Positions 15,802 through 24,674 are shown, counted from the stretch's first letter. The stretch: DNA of 47,026 nucleotides from Lachnospiraceae bacterium (GCA_015056905.1 SVFI01000020.1:1-47026), one strand, 5' to 3'. Numbers and translations: made by a program. The notes: a model not told the origin generated them from the sequence alone.

Positions 15802-15835
15802 ATGTAAGAGCTTTATTTCGCTCTGACAATATGAA

Positions 15836-15864
15836 ATGTTAGCACAAACAATGCTAAAAATCAA
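15836..15864 (-). promoter_or_regulatory. Promoter of the tRNA-Tyr/tRNA-Leu unit
   Basis: Minus strand TTGATT (15859-15864), 17 bases, TAACAT (15836-15841). Transcription would start about 28 bases before tRNA-Tyr. Confidence 0.55.
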
Positions 15865-15879
15865 GAAAAAAATACATAT

Positions 15880-17982
15880 TTAATTATTTTTATGTTTCAG
15901 AATAAGAACGGACGTCGGCGGCAAAGTTACCTGTACCTTACCGGCTGTTACTTGATAAACCATCTTCTCCGTCGTGTAGCCATCTGCGTGCGTGAGCATC
16001 AGACGCTCCATCGTCGCTTCTCTCGGAACACCGTATTCCCATACGGTAAGCTCTTTCGTCATATCGTGATAATTGTTATTTACCATGACAAGCATCTGTT
16101 CATCCTTATTAAAGCGTGCATAAGCAATAAAATTGTAATCCGAAAGCGCCTTCTTGATGGATCCGGTTTTCAGCTCCGGATTCTCCTTATGAATGCGAAT
16201 CATCTCTTTGTGGAATGCAATCAAATCATGGTCTTCCCTACCCCACGGATACGTACGCCTGTTATCCGGGTCTGTAAATCCGCAAAGACCCGCCTCGTCT
16301 CCGTAGTAGATGGTCGGAGCGCCCGGCCATGTCATCTGTACTGCGACCGCCTCACGCATCACTGCCTTGTTGACATCCCAGTTTGCAGCCTCACTTCCCA
16401 TCGTGTTGACACGACCGACCTTCTTGTTCGTACGTGTCAGAAAACGGGAATGGTCGTGGTTGGAAAGCTCATTCATTGCAACCTGAATCGCAGGCGTCGT
16501 AAACGCTGCTCCATGGTGAATCATTGCTCCCCAGAAGCTGTCCGCATTTCCGTATAAATCTTCACGATAGTCATCGCTGTGCTTTTGCATTCCCGTCAAA
16601 AACCATGTGAGCGGCTCCATGAACGCGTCATAGTTCATGACCGTATCCCATTCACAGTTCTCAATCCATTCTTTCGGTGAACCGTAGTGCTCTGCCAGAA
16701 CAATGGCATTCGGATTCGCTTCTCTGACTGCATCATGGAAATCCTTCCAGAAACGATGGTTCATTTCCGGTGAATGTCCAAGGTCTGCTGCCACGTCAAG
16801 ACGCCATCCGTCCACATTGTATGGCGGCGACACCCACTTGCGCCCGATTTCAAGCACATAATCATAGAGTTCTTTGGAACCCTCATAGTTGAGCTTCGGC
16901 AGCGTATCATGTCCCCACCATCCGTCATATGTCGGATTGTAAGGCCATCTGCCTTCATCATAAAAATGGAAGAAGTTACGGTACGGACTGTCTGCTGCCA
17001 CAAAAGCACCTTTGTCGTACCCTTCAAAATTCTCATAAATTCTTTCACGGTCCATCCATTTGTTGAAAGAACCGCAGTGATTAAATACGCCGTCAAGGAT
17101 AACCTTCATACCGCGCTTGTGTGCTTCCTCTACAAGCTCCGCAAAGAGCTGATTGGACGCCTCGAGGTTCTTCTTGTTCGCTACGCGGTTAATATAGCGC
17201 GTCGCCATACGATTCTCATGCTCATGCGGCTGGAGAAGTTCTCCCTGATCGTCCACAATCTTACCAAAATGCGGATCAATATAATCATAATCCTGAATGT
17301 CGTACTTGTGATTGGATGGTGAAACAAAGAGAGGATTAAAATAAATCACATCCACACCCAGATCCTGCAGATAATCCATCTTCTGCATAACACCTGCAAG
17401 GTCTCCGCCGTAAAACTCACGGACACCCATCATCGCCGGATATTTGTACCAATCCGTCACCTGATTGACATGTTCACCGATGTAGTTGTACTCATCCGTC
17501 AGAACATCGTTCGTCGGATCTCCATTATAGAAACGATCCACATAAATCTGGTACATAACCGCACCCTTCGCCCAATCCGGCGTATGCTGTCCCGGTACCA
17601 GCGTAAATTTATAATAATCCTGCACTTCCTTTGCTACGCCGCGCATATCAAAGATACAAGATACTCTTCCGTCGTGAATCTCGAAATGATATTCCATCTT
17701 TTCATTGTCAAGTTGTACTTCGACTTGATAAAAATCAAATTCTTCCGTCTGCTCCACTTTATCCATGACAATTTTTTCATCTTTATGTACAAAGAAAACA
17801 TAATCCACATTGTTCTTTGCGGTACGAAAACGGATTTCTACCTTGGAATACGGCTGAGGCTCCGGCGGAATCACATAATCCGCTGTCATGTCGGAAAAGA
17901 GAGCTTTTTTGTTTAAGACAGGTCTCATGGAAGTAATGTATTTTAAATTCCTCTCTACTTGATAGAGTTGCTTGTCATTCAT
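15880..17982 (-). CDS. Intracellular GH13 alpha-glucosidase (neopullulanase/cyclomaltodextrinase-like)
   Basis: A 700-residue alpha-amylase-superfamily enzyme without a signal peptide, hence cytoplasmic, acting on imported maltodextrins or branched oligosaccharides. An N-terminal beta domain of CBM34 type (about 1-130) precedes the TIM barrel. Barrel landmarks are 'GAVMYQIYVDRFYNGD', 'GVDVIYFNPLF', 'VILDGVFNHCG' and the nucleophile Asp396 in 'DGWRLDVA'. The acid/base Glu431 in 'VLAEHYG' and the transition-state Asp510 in 'LSNHDHSRF' complete the site. A C-terminal beta domain ends the protein. GGAGG precedes the start. The upstream leader holds a strong palindrome. Confidence 0.92.
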   Translation of the reverse strand: MNDKQLYQVERNLKYITSMRPVLNKKALFSDMTADYVIPPEPQPYSKVEIRFRTAKNNVDYVFFVHKDEKIVMDKVEQTEEFDFYQVEVQLDNEKMEYHFEIHDGRVSCIFDMRGVAKEVQDYYKFTLVPGQHTPDWAKGAVMYQIYVDRFYNGDPTNDVLTDEYNYIGEHVNQVTDWYKYPAMMGVREFYGGDLAGVMQKMDYLQDLGVDVIYFNPLFVSPSNHKYDIQDYDYIDPHFGKIVDDQGELLQPHEHENRMATRYINRVANKKNLEASNQLFAELVEEAHKRGMKVILDGVFNHCGSFNKWMDRERIYENFEGYDKGAFVAADSPYRNFFHFYDEGRWPYNPTYDGWWGHDTLPKLNYEGSKELYDYVLEIGRKWVSPPYNVDGWRLDVAADLGHSPEMNHRFWKDFHDAVREANPNAIVLAEHYGSPKEWIENCEWDTVMNYDAFMEPLTWFLTGMQKHSDDYREDLYGNADSFWGAMIHHGAAFTTPAIQVAMNELSNHDHSRFLTRTNKKVGRVNTMGSEAANWDVNKAVMREAVAVQMTWPGAPTIYYGDEAGLCGFTDPDNRRTYPWGREDHDLIAFHKEMIRIHKENPELKTGSIKKALSDYNFIAYARFNKDEQMLVMVNNNYHDMTKELTVWEYGVPREATMERLMLTHADGYTTEKMVYQVTAGKVQVTLPPTSVLILKHKNN

Positions 17983-18059
17983 TCTAAAAACCTCCGCATT
18001 TCCACTCTATTTTATAGTATATGCATTTTTAATTCAATAAGTTTTTATCCCAAAACGGT

Positions 18060-18094
18060 CGAAAGACCGGTTAACCAAGTTAACCGGCCTTTCG
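18060..18094. promoter_or_regulatory. Palindrome in the leader of the GH13 gene
   Basis: A perfect 9-bp inverted repeat CCGGTTAAC/GTTAACCGG (18067-18075, 18079-18087) with a 3-base centre. One mismatch and a further 6 bp (CGAAAG/CTTTCG) extend it. It lies 78-112 bases before the GH13 start. On the minus strand only a TTTT follows, so it is a poor terminator; a sugar-repressor operator or a leader attenuator is equally possible. Confidence 0.55.
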
Positions 18095-18251
18095 GAGAAG
18101 GTATTTCTTTCTTATGGGGTATAGCAAAAAACTATGTAATGTATTGGGGGGTTACAAGTGTATTCTAGCAAAGGGCTTGCATTATGTCCAGTTTCATTTT
18201 TCACAAAATTAACAAACCATACACTATTTTTTTGTCTATTATTACCAACAC

Positions 18252-18287
18252 GCAAAAAGACGCGTCAATAAACTGCGCGTCTTTTGC
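18252..18287 (-). terminator. Terminator of the tilS-hpt-ftsH unit
   Basis: GCAAAAAGACGCG pairs with CGCGTCTTTTGC; on the minus strand the stem ends in a T5 run. It lies 29 bases past the ftsH stop. Confidence 0.85.
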
Positions 18288-18315
18288 TTGTTTTCTTGTG
18301 AATTTTTACCAATAA

Positions 18316-20136
18316 CTATTCAAAAAGCGCTTCAAACTCTTCCCTCGTAATGCGCTCCTTCTCAACCAAAAGTTCTGCGCAGGCATGGAGAACGTCAATG
18401 TGCTGCTCAATAATCTTCTTGGCATCGTCATAACATTCCGTAATAATGCGCTTAACTTCCTGATCAATCTGTCCCGCAACCGCCTCACTCATCGTCTTTG
18501 TATGAGCCAAGTCGCGTCCGATGAAAACTTCATCATTGTCATTATCATAATTAACAGTTCCGATTAAATCAGACATACCAAAGCGTGTCACCATACTTCT
18601 GGCTCTGCCTGTCGCCTTCTTAATATCACTCGATGCCCCTGTCGTAATATCGTCAAAAATAATTTCTTCTGCAATTCGTCCGCCGAGAGAAACCATGATA
18701 TCCTGAAGCATTTTGCCCTTTGTCATGAACATATCATCATTCTCAGGAAGCGGCATTGTATAACCCGCTGCCCCAACACCGGTCGGAATCACGGAAACGG
18801 TATAAACCGGTCCGACATCCGGAAGCACATGGAAAAGAATCGCATGTCCTGCCTCGTGGTAAGCTGTGATTTTCTTTTCCTTATCGGAGACGATACGACT
18901 CTTCTTCTCCGCACCGATACCAACCTTGATAAAGGCTTTTTTAATATCTTCCTGCTGCACGTAGGCTTTGTTTTTCGTAGCCGCAATGATAGCAGCTTCA
19001 TTTAACAGATTCTCAAGGTCCGCACCCGTAAATCCGGCGCTTGTCTGAGCAATCTGTTTCAAATCGACATCCTCGGCAAGAGGTTTGTTCTTCGCATGTA
19101 CGCGCAGAATCTCCTCGCGGCCGCCGACATCCGGTCTTCCGACTGCAATTTTACGGTCAAATCTTCCCGGTCGCAAAATCGCCGGATCGAGAATATCCAC
19201 ACGGTTCGTCGCAGCCAGAACAATAATTCCTTCATTCTCTGCAAAACCGTCCATCTCTACCAAAAGCTGATTGAGCGTCTGCTCTCTCTCATCGTGTCCG
19301 CCGCCCATACCGGTACCGCGGCGTCTCGCCACCGCATCAATCTCATCAATAAAGACGATACATGGGTGATTTCTCTTCGCCTCTTCAAACAAGTCACGCA
19401 CTCTCGACGCTCCGACACCGACGAACATTTCCACAAAATCGGAACCCGAAATAGTAAAGAACGGTACATTCGCTTCCCCTGCAATCGCTTTGGCAAGAAG
19501 CGTCTTACCTGTTCCCGGAGGGCCCTCGAGAAGTACACCCTTCGGAATACGCGCGCCGACTCTCGTAAATTTCATAGGATCGCGCAGGAAATCAACGATC
19601 TCTTCCAGTTCTTCTTTTTCTTCCTTCAAACCGGCTACATCTTTTAAGGTAAATTTGCCTTCCCCGATACCGGTCATGCGAGCTTTGGATTTCCCGAAAT
19701 TCATCATCTTTCCGCCACCGCCCCCGCCACCGCTGTGGCTGCTCATCAGCGAGAAGAAGAATATAAATATAATAAAGATGACAAGCATCGGCAGAACATA
19801 ATACATAAACCAGTTCTCACTTGGCATATCCCGCATGACTACTGTAATATCCTTCGTTACATGTAAAATATCTTCCACCTTGGTAACATCAGAGACATAC
19901 ATCTCATTCATATGACCATCTTCTGTCTCGATGTAAACAGTACCTGTCGGAACTTCGCTATTTGGAACGATTGTCACAGAGACGATGTTTGCCGCCTCAA
20001 AATCTTTCATAAAATCATTCCAGTTGTATCCCGTCTCGTTGCTTCTGAGCGTTCCGATCCAGACAGCAATTCCTAAAAGGATGAGAATGAATATAAAATA
20101 ACCTCCCAGGCCTTTTGACTTTTTGTTGTTTTCCAT
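18316..20136 (-). CDS. ftsH: ATP-dependent zinc metalloprotease FtsH
   Basis: A membrane-bound AAA+ protease of 606 residues that degrades unneeded membrane and cytosolic proteins. Two transmembrane helices (about 11-29 and 111-131) flank an extracytoplasmic loop. They are followed by a Gly-rich linker, Walker A 'GPPGTGKT' (205-212), Walker B 'CIVFIDEID' (about 259-267) and the second region of homology '[20 protein letters not shown]'. The zinc motif HEAGH is at 427-431. The length is the usual one; the C-terminal tail is short. It ends the tilS-hpt-ftsH cluster conserved from Bacillus to Clostridia. Confidence 0.97.
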   Translation of the reverse strand: MENNKKSKGLGGYFIFILILLGIAVWIGTLRSNETGYNWNDFMKDFEAANIVSVTIVPNSEVPTGTVYIETEDGHMNEMYVSDVTKVEDILHVTKDITVVMRDMPSENWFMYYVLPMLVIFIIFIFFFSLMSSHSGGGGGGGKMMNFGKSKARMTGIGEGKFTLKDVAGLKEEKEELEEIVDFLRDPMKFTRVGARIPKGVLLEGPPGTGKTLLAKAIAGEANVPFFTISGSDFVEMFVGVGASRVRDLFEEAKRNHPCIVFIDEIDAVARRRGTGMGGGHDEREQTLNQLLVEMDGFAENEGIIVLAATNRVDILDPAILRPGRFDRKIAVGRPDVGGREEILRVHAKNKPLAEDVDLKQIAQTSAGFTGADLENLLNEAAIIAATKNKAYVQQEDIKKAFIKVGIGAEKKSRIVSDKEKKITAYHEAGHAILFHVLPDVGPVYTVSVIPTGVGAAGYTMPLPENDDMFMTKGKMLQDIMVSLGGRIAEEIIFDDITTGASSDIKKATGRARSMVTRFGMSDLIGTVNYDNDNDEVFIGRDLAHTKTMSEAVAGQIDQEVKRIITECYDDAKKIIEQHIDVLHACAELLVEKERITREEFEALFE

Positions 20137-20159
20137 TGTTAAAACCTTTCTGTGTTTAT

Positions 20160-20690
20160 TTATTCCTCATCAAATTCCACGATACCGATATACGGTAAGT
20201 TGCGATATTTCTGTGCATAATCAAGACCGTAACCCACAACAAACTCATCCGGTATGGAAAATCCGTTGTAATCAATCGTTACCGGCACCACCCGGCGGTC
20301 CGGTTTGTCAAGGAGCGTACAAAGGCGCAAACTCTCCGGTCCGCGCTCTCTGAGCATTTCAAGCAGATAGCTTAATGTGCGTCCCGTATCAATAATGTCT
20401 TCTACCACAATAACTTCTCTTCCGACAATCTGCTCTTCCAAATCTTTGACAATCTTAACCACTCCGCTCGATGTTGTCGACATACCATAGCTGGATGCTG
20501 ACATAAAATCAATTGTCACAGGTACTGTAATACGCTTAGCAAGCTCACACATAAAAAAGCATCCGCCGCGTAAAATACCGATCAAATGAATTTCCTTTCC
20601 CTCATAATCACGATTAATCTGATCTGCAAGTTCGCCAATTCGGTCCTCCACTTCCTTCTCAGAGTACATCACTTTGATTTTTTCAGCCAT
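20160..20690 (-). CDS. hpt: Hypoxanthine phosphoribosyltransferase
   Basis: A 176-residue purine-salvage enzyme that makes IMP (and GMP) from hypoxanthine/guanine and PRPP. The PRPP loop 'VIVVEDIIDTGRTL' (about 93-106), 'LIGILRGGCFFM' and 'SYGMSTTSSGVVKIVKDL' are clear, as are the purine-specificity segment 'VPVTIDYNGFSIPDEFVVGYGLDY' (split by a turn) and 'RNLPYIG'. It lies 4 bases after tilS and 23 bases before ftsH. Confidence 0.96.
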   Translation of the reverse strand: MAEKIKVMYSEKEVEDRIGELADQINRDYEGKEIHLIGILRGGCFFMCELAKRITVPVTIDFMSASSYGMSTTSSGVVKIVKDLEEQIVGREVIVVEDIIDTGRTLSYLLEMLRERGPESLRLCTLLDKPDRRVVPVTIDYNGFSIPDEFVVGYGLDYAQKYRNLPYIGIVEFDEE

Positions 20691-20694
20691 TCCC

Positions 20695-22122
20695 TTATCC
20701 TCCTGTAACCGTTATCTTCAGTATTCTCCTTGTCGTCTCATCTATCTTCACATGATGACTGATTCTACCGTCCACAAAATAAAGCATCCGACTGCCACTT
20801 GTCACAAGTATACATTTGTCACGCTCTGCAGACGGTATTTTTTCGTTTACCATATAATCTTTGACATATTTTCTATTTTTATTATCGAAATAAAAAAAAT
20901 CATCTCTGCGCGGCGAACGAACCATAAGCGGTTCTTTTATTTTATCATAATCCAGCCATTTCGTATATGTTTTTGTAGGAATCTCTGCCTCCGGGTCACA
21001 ATCCACCACCTGCAGATACATCACCCTTCCGTCCGGAAGACTCACTTGCACTCCCTGCTCCAGGAACTCCGTATTAACTGTCACTTCAAACGGCTCTTTT
21101 GGCGGAACTTCCTCTGTTTCCTTTTGAAAAAAAATACAATCATAACTCTTCTCGGCCGCAATGCCATACGGAAGGTTACATCTGCTGCCGACCTGAAGAG
21201 AAGCGAGATTGCGCACCGCCTCCACATGCACTTTGGAAATATCCTTTCTGTTTCCTGCCAACAGGAAGATACACATGCGGATTACCTCTCCCTTCATATA
21301 ATCATGGAGATTATTCCAAGCACTACAGGTAAGCCTCAGACAACCTTCATCTATCTTTTCGGTATCGACACATGTGTCCATGGCTTCGCGAGCCTGCAAC
21401 TTCAGATAATCGGAAACCTGCGTCATAAGCTCTCCCGTTTGTGCAATGTGCGTTGCTGCCGACTGACAGACCTCCTCCAACATCGGAAGAATATCATTCC
21501 TGATTCGATTCCGCGTATAAGCAGTATCTGCGTTCGTCTCATCTGTCATATACGCTCTTCCGACTGTATCGACATAATCCTCAATTTCTTTCCTCTCAAG
21601 ACATAAAAGCGGGCGGATAACCCTATCCCTGACCGGTCTGATGCCACACAGTCCGTCGATTCCTGTTCCTCTGCAAAGATGGAACAAAATCGTCTCCGCA
21701 TTGTCATTTGCATGATGCGCTACTGCAACCTTGTCCGCGCTTGTCTTTTGTGCCACTTCCTCAAAAAAAGCATAGCGCACTTCCCGCCCCGCTTCCTCCA
21801 AGGACATATCCCGCCACTTAGCCAGCTCTGCCACATCCTTACGGAGAATATGGAGCACAATTCCTTCCTCCTCACAGAGCCGTTTTACGAACATCTCATC
21901 TCTCTCCGCGGTCTCTCGCAACATGTGGTTCACATGCACCGCCTCTACGGTAAACGAAAACTCCTCACGAAGAGCGAGTAATATATCAAACAGACAGACC
22001 GAATCCGCACCGCCGGATAGCCCGACGATAACCTTTTCCCCCGGATGTATCATATGTAATTGTCTCATATAGGCAGACACCTGTTCCCTCAACTGTCTGC
22101 ATCTGTTTTTATCTTTTCCCAT
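20695..22122 (-). CDS. tilS: tRNA(Ile)-lysidine synthase
   Basis: Modifies C34 of tRNA-Ile(CAU) to lysidine so that it reads AUA instead of AUG. The N-terminal ATP-pyrophosphatase domain shows the PP-loop 'VGLSGGADSVCLFDILLAL', then 'VEAVHVNHMLRETAERDEMFV', 'VAVAHHANDNAETILFHL', 'RGTGIDGLCGI' and 'RPLLCLERKEIEDY'. A C-terminal TilS domain ('SPRRDDFFYF') follows. About 475 residues, the usual size. I take ATG at 22122; a GTG at 22128 is the alternative, and neither has a strong ribosome binding site. It starts 25 bases after the SpoIIE stop. Confidence 0.94.
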   Translation of the reverse strand: MGKDKNRCRQLREQVSAYMRQLHMIHPGEKVIVGLSGGADSVCLFDILLALREEFSFTVEAVHVNHMLRETAERDEMFVKRLCEEEGIVLHILRKDVAELAKWRDMSLEEAGREVRYAFFEEVAQKTSADKVAVAHHANDNAETILFHLCRGTGIDGLCGIRPVRDRVIRPLLCLERKEIEDYVDTVGRAYMTDETNADTAYTRNRIRNDILPMLEEVCQSAATHIAQTGELMTQVSDYLKLQAREAMDTCVDTEKIDEGCLRLTCSAWNNLHDYMKGEVIRMCIFLLAGNRKDISKVHVEAVRNLASLQVGSRCNLPYGIAAEKSYDCIFFQKETEEVPPKEPFEVTVNTEFLEQGVQVSLPDGRVMYLQVVDCDPEAEIPTKTYTKWLDYDKIKEPLMVRSPRRDDFFYFDNKNRKYVKDYMVNEKIPSAERDKCILVTSGSRMLYFVDGRISHHVKIDETTRRILKITVTGG

Positions 22123-22146
22123 AGTCACAATATATCGTTTTTAGCA

Positions 22147-23322
22147 TTAAAATGCAACCGGAAGGGATTCTTTTTCACACACTCCCACAGCCAAAATCGT
22201 CATGTCGTCTCTGATCACCCCTCCGCCGGCGCGGATTGCCATCTGCAGCACATTTGTTGCCATATCAGACAGGCTCATTCCTACCAGCCCGCTTACATAT
22301 GACTCAAATAATTCCATATTGTCATAGAACAAATCCATCACACCGTCCGACGCAAGCAAAACAATATCCTCACTGTGCAAAAAAATCGTCTCCCGATATC
22401 CGTCAACCCGCGGATTGATTCCGAGCGAAAGGCGATCCGCCGCAAACTCACGCACTTTTTTATTGCGAATCAAAAACGAAGCGGCGCTTCCGTTTTTATA
22501 AAAGGTACACTCTCCCGTGTACTGGTTTAGCTCCATCAAATCAAGAGAAACGCTTCTTTCACCTCCGTACTGCACGTACAAAAGTTCATCGCAGGCACGG
22601 ATACAGCTTTTGACGGAAAGCCCTGATTCAATATGCTTTTCCATGAGCGTGAGCACATTTTCACTATCCCGACACGCATCTGTTCCACTGCCCATACCAT
22701 CTGCAATCGCTGCAATATAAGTACCCTCGCCAAACTCACGCATCAGATAATTATCACCGGATATCTCCTCCCCCTCCTTCGTCACCTTGGCAAATCCCCC
22801 ATATATCTGAAATCGCGTTTCTTCCTCGAAACAGAGGGATGTCCATTCATCCCGGACATAGGTATATCCATCCGCTACAGGCAGCAGAGACAACCTGGTA
22901 ATTTCAGATAAAAGCTGGGCAATATCCTCCACATCGAAATATGTTTTTTCCTGCGCCCTTACTACCATTCCGATTTCGGTGTAACCGTTCCTGTTTTCAC
23001 CCCGATAATATTCCTTCACAAAAATCCCGGACGCCAGCAATTCTTTGCAAATCTTTTTTTCCTGTTTTTTCGCGGACAAAGAATCCGAAAATCGCGTCTG
23101 CGCAATGCGCGTCAGTTGTCTGGAGGTATCCATGACAAACCCGGAAAAAGCCACCCTCTGATCATCTATCTGTCTTCGCGCGAATAAATCCGCACGGCTA
23201 ACCGCCGGTCCGTCTGCCTCCTGCTCCCCGGGCAGATATATCTCTGCAATATCCTTGAGCAGATTTGCATACCCAATCATACGGCTTTTGGTAAATTCCG
23301 TAAGTACTCCTTTTTCTTCCAT
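22147..23322 (-). CDS. spoIIE: SpoIIE-type PP2C phosphatase lacking the membrane domain
   Basis: A 391-residue protein that aligns with the cytoplasmic half of SpoIIE. This is the phosphatase that dephosphorylates SpoIIAA and releases sigma-F in the forespore. An N-terminal helical region (about 1-95) leads into a regulatory segment and a PP2C domain with metal-binding 'EISGDNY', 'AAIADGMGSGTDA', 'LLASDGVMD' and 'IRDDMTILAV'. SpoIIE of B. subtilis has 827 residues and ten transmembrane helices; none are encoded here, and only about 150 bp separate it from divIC. AAGGAG precedes the start. Its promoter carries a 0A box, and its place beside divIC and tilS is the classical one. Confidence 0.85.
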   Translation of the reverse strand: MEEKGVLTEFTKSRMIGYANLLKDIAEIYLPGEQEADGPAVSRADLFARRQIDDQRVAFSGFVMDTSRQLTRIAQTRFSDSLSAKKQEKKICKELLASGIFVKEYYRGENRNGYTEIGMVVRAQEKTYFDVEDIAQLLSEITRLSLLPVADGYTYVRDEWTSLCFEEETRFQIYGGFAKVTKEGEEISGDNYLMREFGEGTYIAAIADGMGSGTDACRDSENVLTLMEKHIESGLSVKSCIRACDELLYVQYGGERSVSLDLMELNQYTGECTFYKNGSAASFLIRNKKVREFAADRLSLGINPRVDGYRETIFLHSEDIVLLASDGVMDLFYDNMELFESYVSGLVGMSLSDMATNVLQMAIRAGGGVIRDDMTILAVGVCEKESLPVAF

Positions 23323-23370
23323 AACATGACTCCTTTACCGCCCGTAGGCCTGTACATTTTCTCATGTTCA

Positions 23371-23404
23371 AGTATAACGGAAGACGACCACGGAATTTGT
23401 CAAA
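23371..23404 (-). promoter_or_regulatory. Spo0A-type promoter with overlapping 0A box
   Basis: Minus strand TTGACA (23398-23403) and TATACT (23371-23376) are separated by 21 bases instead of 17. The plus strand over the -35 reads TTTGTCAAA (23396-23404), a perfect match to the 0A-box consensus TTTGTCRAA. The B. subtilis spoIIE and spoIIG promoters have the same abnormal spacing and an 0A box on the -35, which makes them sigma-A promoters that need Spo0A~P. Confidence 0.7.
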
Positions 23405-23429
23405 CTCTAGCTCCCTGCTCCCTGAAAAT

Positions 23430-23438
23430 TGCGACAAA
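23430..23438 (-). promoter_or_regulatory. Upstream 0A-box candidate
   Basis: Minus strand TTTGTCGCA matches the 0A box TTTGTCGAA at 8 of 9 bases and lies about 26 bp upstream of the -35-overlapping box, as expected for a multi-site Spo0A promoter. Confidence 0.45.
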
Positions 23439-23483
23439 AAAATAAAGTATATGTGCTCATCCATGCAAACATACTTTATTTTT
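23436..23483 (-). terminator. Terminator after divIC
   Basis: AAAAATAAAGTAT pairs with ATACTTTATTTTT, a symmetric AT-rich stem with T-runs on both sides; it begins at the divIC stop and separates it from spoIIE. Confidence 0.75.
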
Positions 23484-23778
23484 GAAGTTTGAATAAAATT
23501 TCATCACTATGTACCAGACCAAGTTTCTCCTGCGCAATTTCTTCCACATAAGAATCTGTCTGAACGTATTTTTTTAATTCTTCCAGTTCCTGAGCTCTTG
23601 CCTCCTGCTCTGCAATCTGCATCTGCAACTCTTCTTTCTGCGCTGCATATGCACTCTGCTTGTTCTGAAGGTCTCTTCCTTCTACAGACACGAGAACCAT
23701 CATGATAAGTAATACGGAGACTACGAGAACCTTATCGAACCGGCTTTGTCTTTTCTTTCGACGTGTTACCCGACTCAT
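23476..23778 (-). CDS. divIC: Septum formation initiator DivIC (FtsB-like)
   Basis: A 100-residue bitopic division protein. A basic N-terminus ('VTRRKKRQSRFDK'), one transmembrane helix (about 16-34) and an extracytoplasmic leucine-zipper coiled coil (about 36-75) are followed by the conserved 'DSYVEEIAQEKLGLVHSDEI'. It partners FtsL and DivIB in the divisome. It overlaps yabQ by 47 bases in another frame, and a terminator follows. Confidence 0.9.
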   Translation of the reverse strand: MSRVTRRKKRQSRFDKVLVVSVLLIMMVLVSVEGRDLQNKQSAYAAQKEELQMQIAEQEARAQELEELKKYVQTDSYVEEIAQEKLGLVHSDEILFKLQK

Positions 23779-24268
23779 TGGAATCCCTCTTCTTCCTGTT
23801 TTTGTGTTTACATAAAATAATCTTAACCCTTTTTATGTTGCCCGTCAACTTGTTTTTTATGCCGTCAAACGTTCTTTTTAACACGCTCAAACCCTTGAAA
23901 AATGCACGTTTTACAAGTTTTAGTGGGGGTGATGCCATCCATACCACAAGATGTAGTACCCGACCAATAATTGTTGACATAAAAATTACCAGCGAATCAC
24001 CAAAAATTTTTTTATAAAAAAACATCCCGACGAACAATCCGAACACAGCAAACCATCGAAGCGACCCATTGTTCATGTGATATAGCAACAAAAATAAGAC
24101 GACGGAAACAAAAATCCAGAACACAATATCTTCAAAAGCAATCACGGGGTAGGGATGCTTTATTACACGCCTGAAAATCCGGAGCAAGTCATACACTATT
24201 GTAATTCCGATGCCTGTCAGGAAACAGCATAGCCAAAATACACTCTCATTTACAACCTCAGCACTCAT
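23732..24268 (-). CDS. yabQ: Spore cortex biosynthesis protein YabQ
   Basis: A 178-residue protein with several N-terminal membrane helices (about 9-28, 44-62 and 70-88). The family pattern 'GIGITIVYDLLRIFRRV' is followed by 'FEDIVFWIFVSVVLFLLLY' and 'GSLRWFAVFGLFVGMFFY'. The basic C-terminal tail is low in conservation. In B. subtilis YabQ sits in the outer forespore membrane and is needed for cortex formation. It overlaps yabP by one base and divIC by 47 bases. Confidence 0.9.
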   Translation of the reverse strand: MSAEVVNESVFWLCCFLTGIGITIVYDLLRIFRRVIKHPYPVIAFEDIVFWIFVSVVLFLLLYHMNNGSLRWFAVFGLFVGMFFYKKIFGDSLVIFMSTIIGRVLHLVVWMASPPLKLVKRAFFKGLSVLKRTFDGIKNKLTGNIKRVKIILCKHKNRKKRDSNESGNTSKEKTKPVR

Positions 24269-24558
24269 TATTTAAATAGTCTTCCTAACAAAGATTCTCC
24301 TTTTCCGCCATAACCTGTCACATCCGAATACGTCAGGGAGTCAATTTTCCCCTCGATATCTACCTCACCCTTCTCAAGTGTCAGCCGGTTGACATGCAAA
24401 TCATTCCCCTTAATCATAAGCATTCCCTGGTCCGTTTCGAGCAGGATTTCCGACAAATCAAAAGAGAGCACATCGCAGACTCCGCTAACAAGACATGTCC
24501 TTCGGTTTGTCAGCATAAATTTATGCGATCTCTGTTTTACATTCATAGTTTCGTCCAT
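24268..24558 (-). CDS. yabP: Sporulation protein YabP
   Basis: A 96-residue protein of the YabP/YqfC family. It shows 'RSHKFMLTNRRTCLVSGVCDVLSFDLSEIL', given here only for orientation as two halves of a beta-rich domain (about 10-39). 'LMIKGNDLHVNRLTLEKGEV' and 'DSLTYSDVTGYG' follow. AAGGAGG precedes the start. Family members are expressed in the mother cell under sigma-E and are needed for sporulation. A sigma-E-like promoter lies 35 bases upstream. Confidence 0.9.
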   Translation of the reverse strand: MDETMNVKQRSHKFMLTNRRTCLVSGVCDVLSFDLSEILLETDQGMLMIKGNDLHVNRLTLEKGEVDIEGKIDSLTYSDVTGYGGKGESLLGRLFK

Positions 24559-24592
24559 AATTTTCCTCCTTGCAGTCTTAGTCCGACAACTA

Positions 24593-24621
24593 AATATATG
24601 AAAGAGTCTGCCCGAATATTC
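24593..24621 (-). promoter_or_regulatory. Sigma-E-like promoter of yabP-yabQ
   Basis: Minus strand GAATATT (24615-24621), 14 bases, CATATATT (24593-24600). This agrees well with the sporulation sigma-E pattern (KMATATT, 13-15 bases, CATACAHT), and yabP/yabQ are sigma-E genes in B. subtilis. Confidence 0.6.
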
Positions 24622-24640
24622 ACATTGCTTTTTACGAAAT

Positions 24641-24674
24641 AAAAAAGACGCTCCGTTATAAATAGCGGAACATC
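24641..24674 (-). terminator. Terminator after rqcP
   Basis: GACGCTCCG pairs with CGGAACATC with two G-U pairs; T6 follows on the minus strand. The stem overlaps the rqcP stop codon. Confidence 0.7.

Larger units (their letters stand above)
17983..18315. other. 333-bp gene-free region between ftsH and the GH13 gene
   Basis: It holds the ftsH terminator at the right, a 35-base palindrome at 18060-18094 and the GH13 ribosome binding site at the left. The middle (about 18095-18245) is AT-rich; I see no convincing consensus promoter and no coding frame in it. Confidence 0.7.

Noticed and set aside
18095..18245. Possible small RNA between ftsH and the GH13 gene
   Set aside because: No promoter plus terminator pair in the same direction could be recognised.
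19096..19647. Plus-strand open frame opposite ftsH
   Set aside because: Mirrors the conserved AAA core and lacks a ribosome binding site.
20674..21606. Plus-strand open frame of 310 residues
   Set aside because: Antisense to tilS; Phe/Ile/His-rich, no domain and no start signal.
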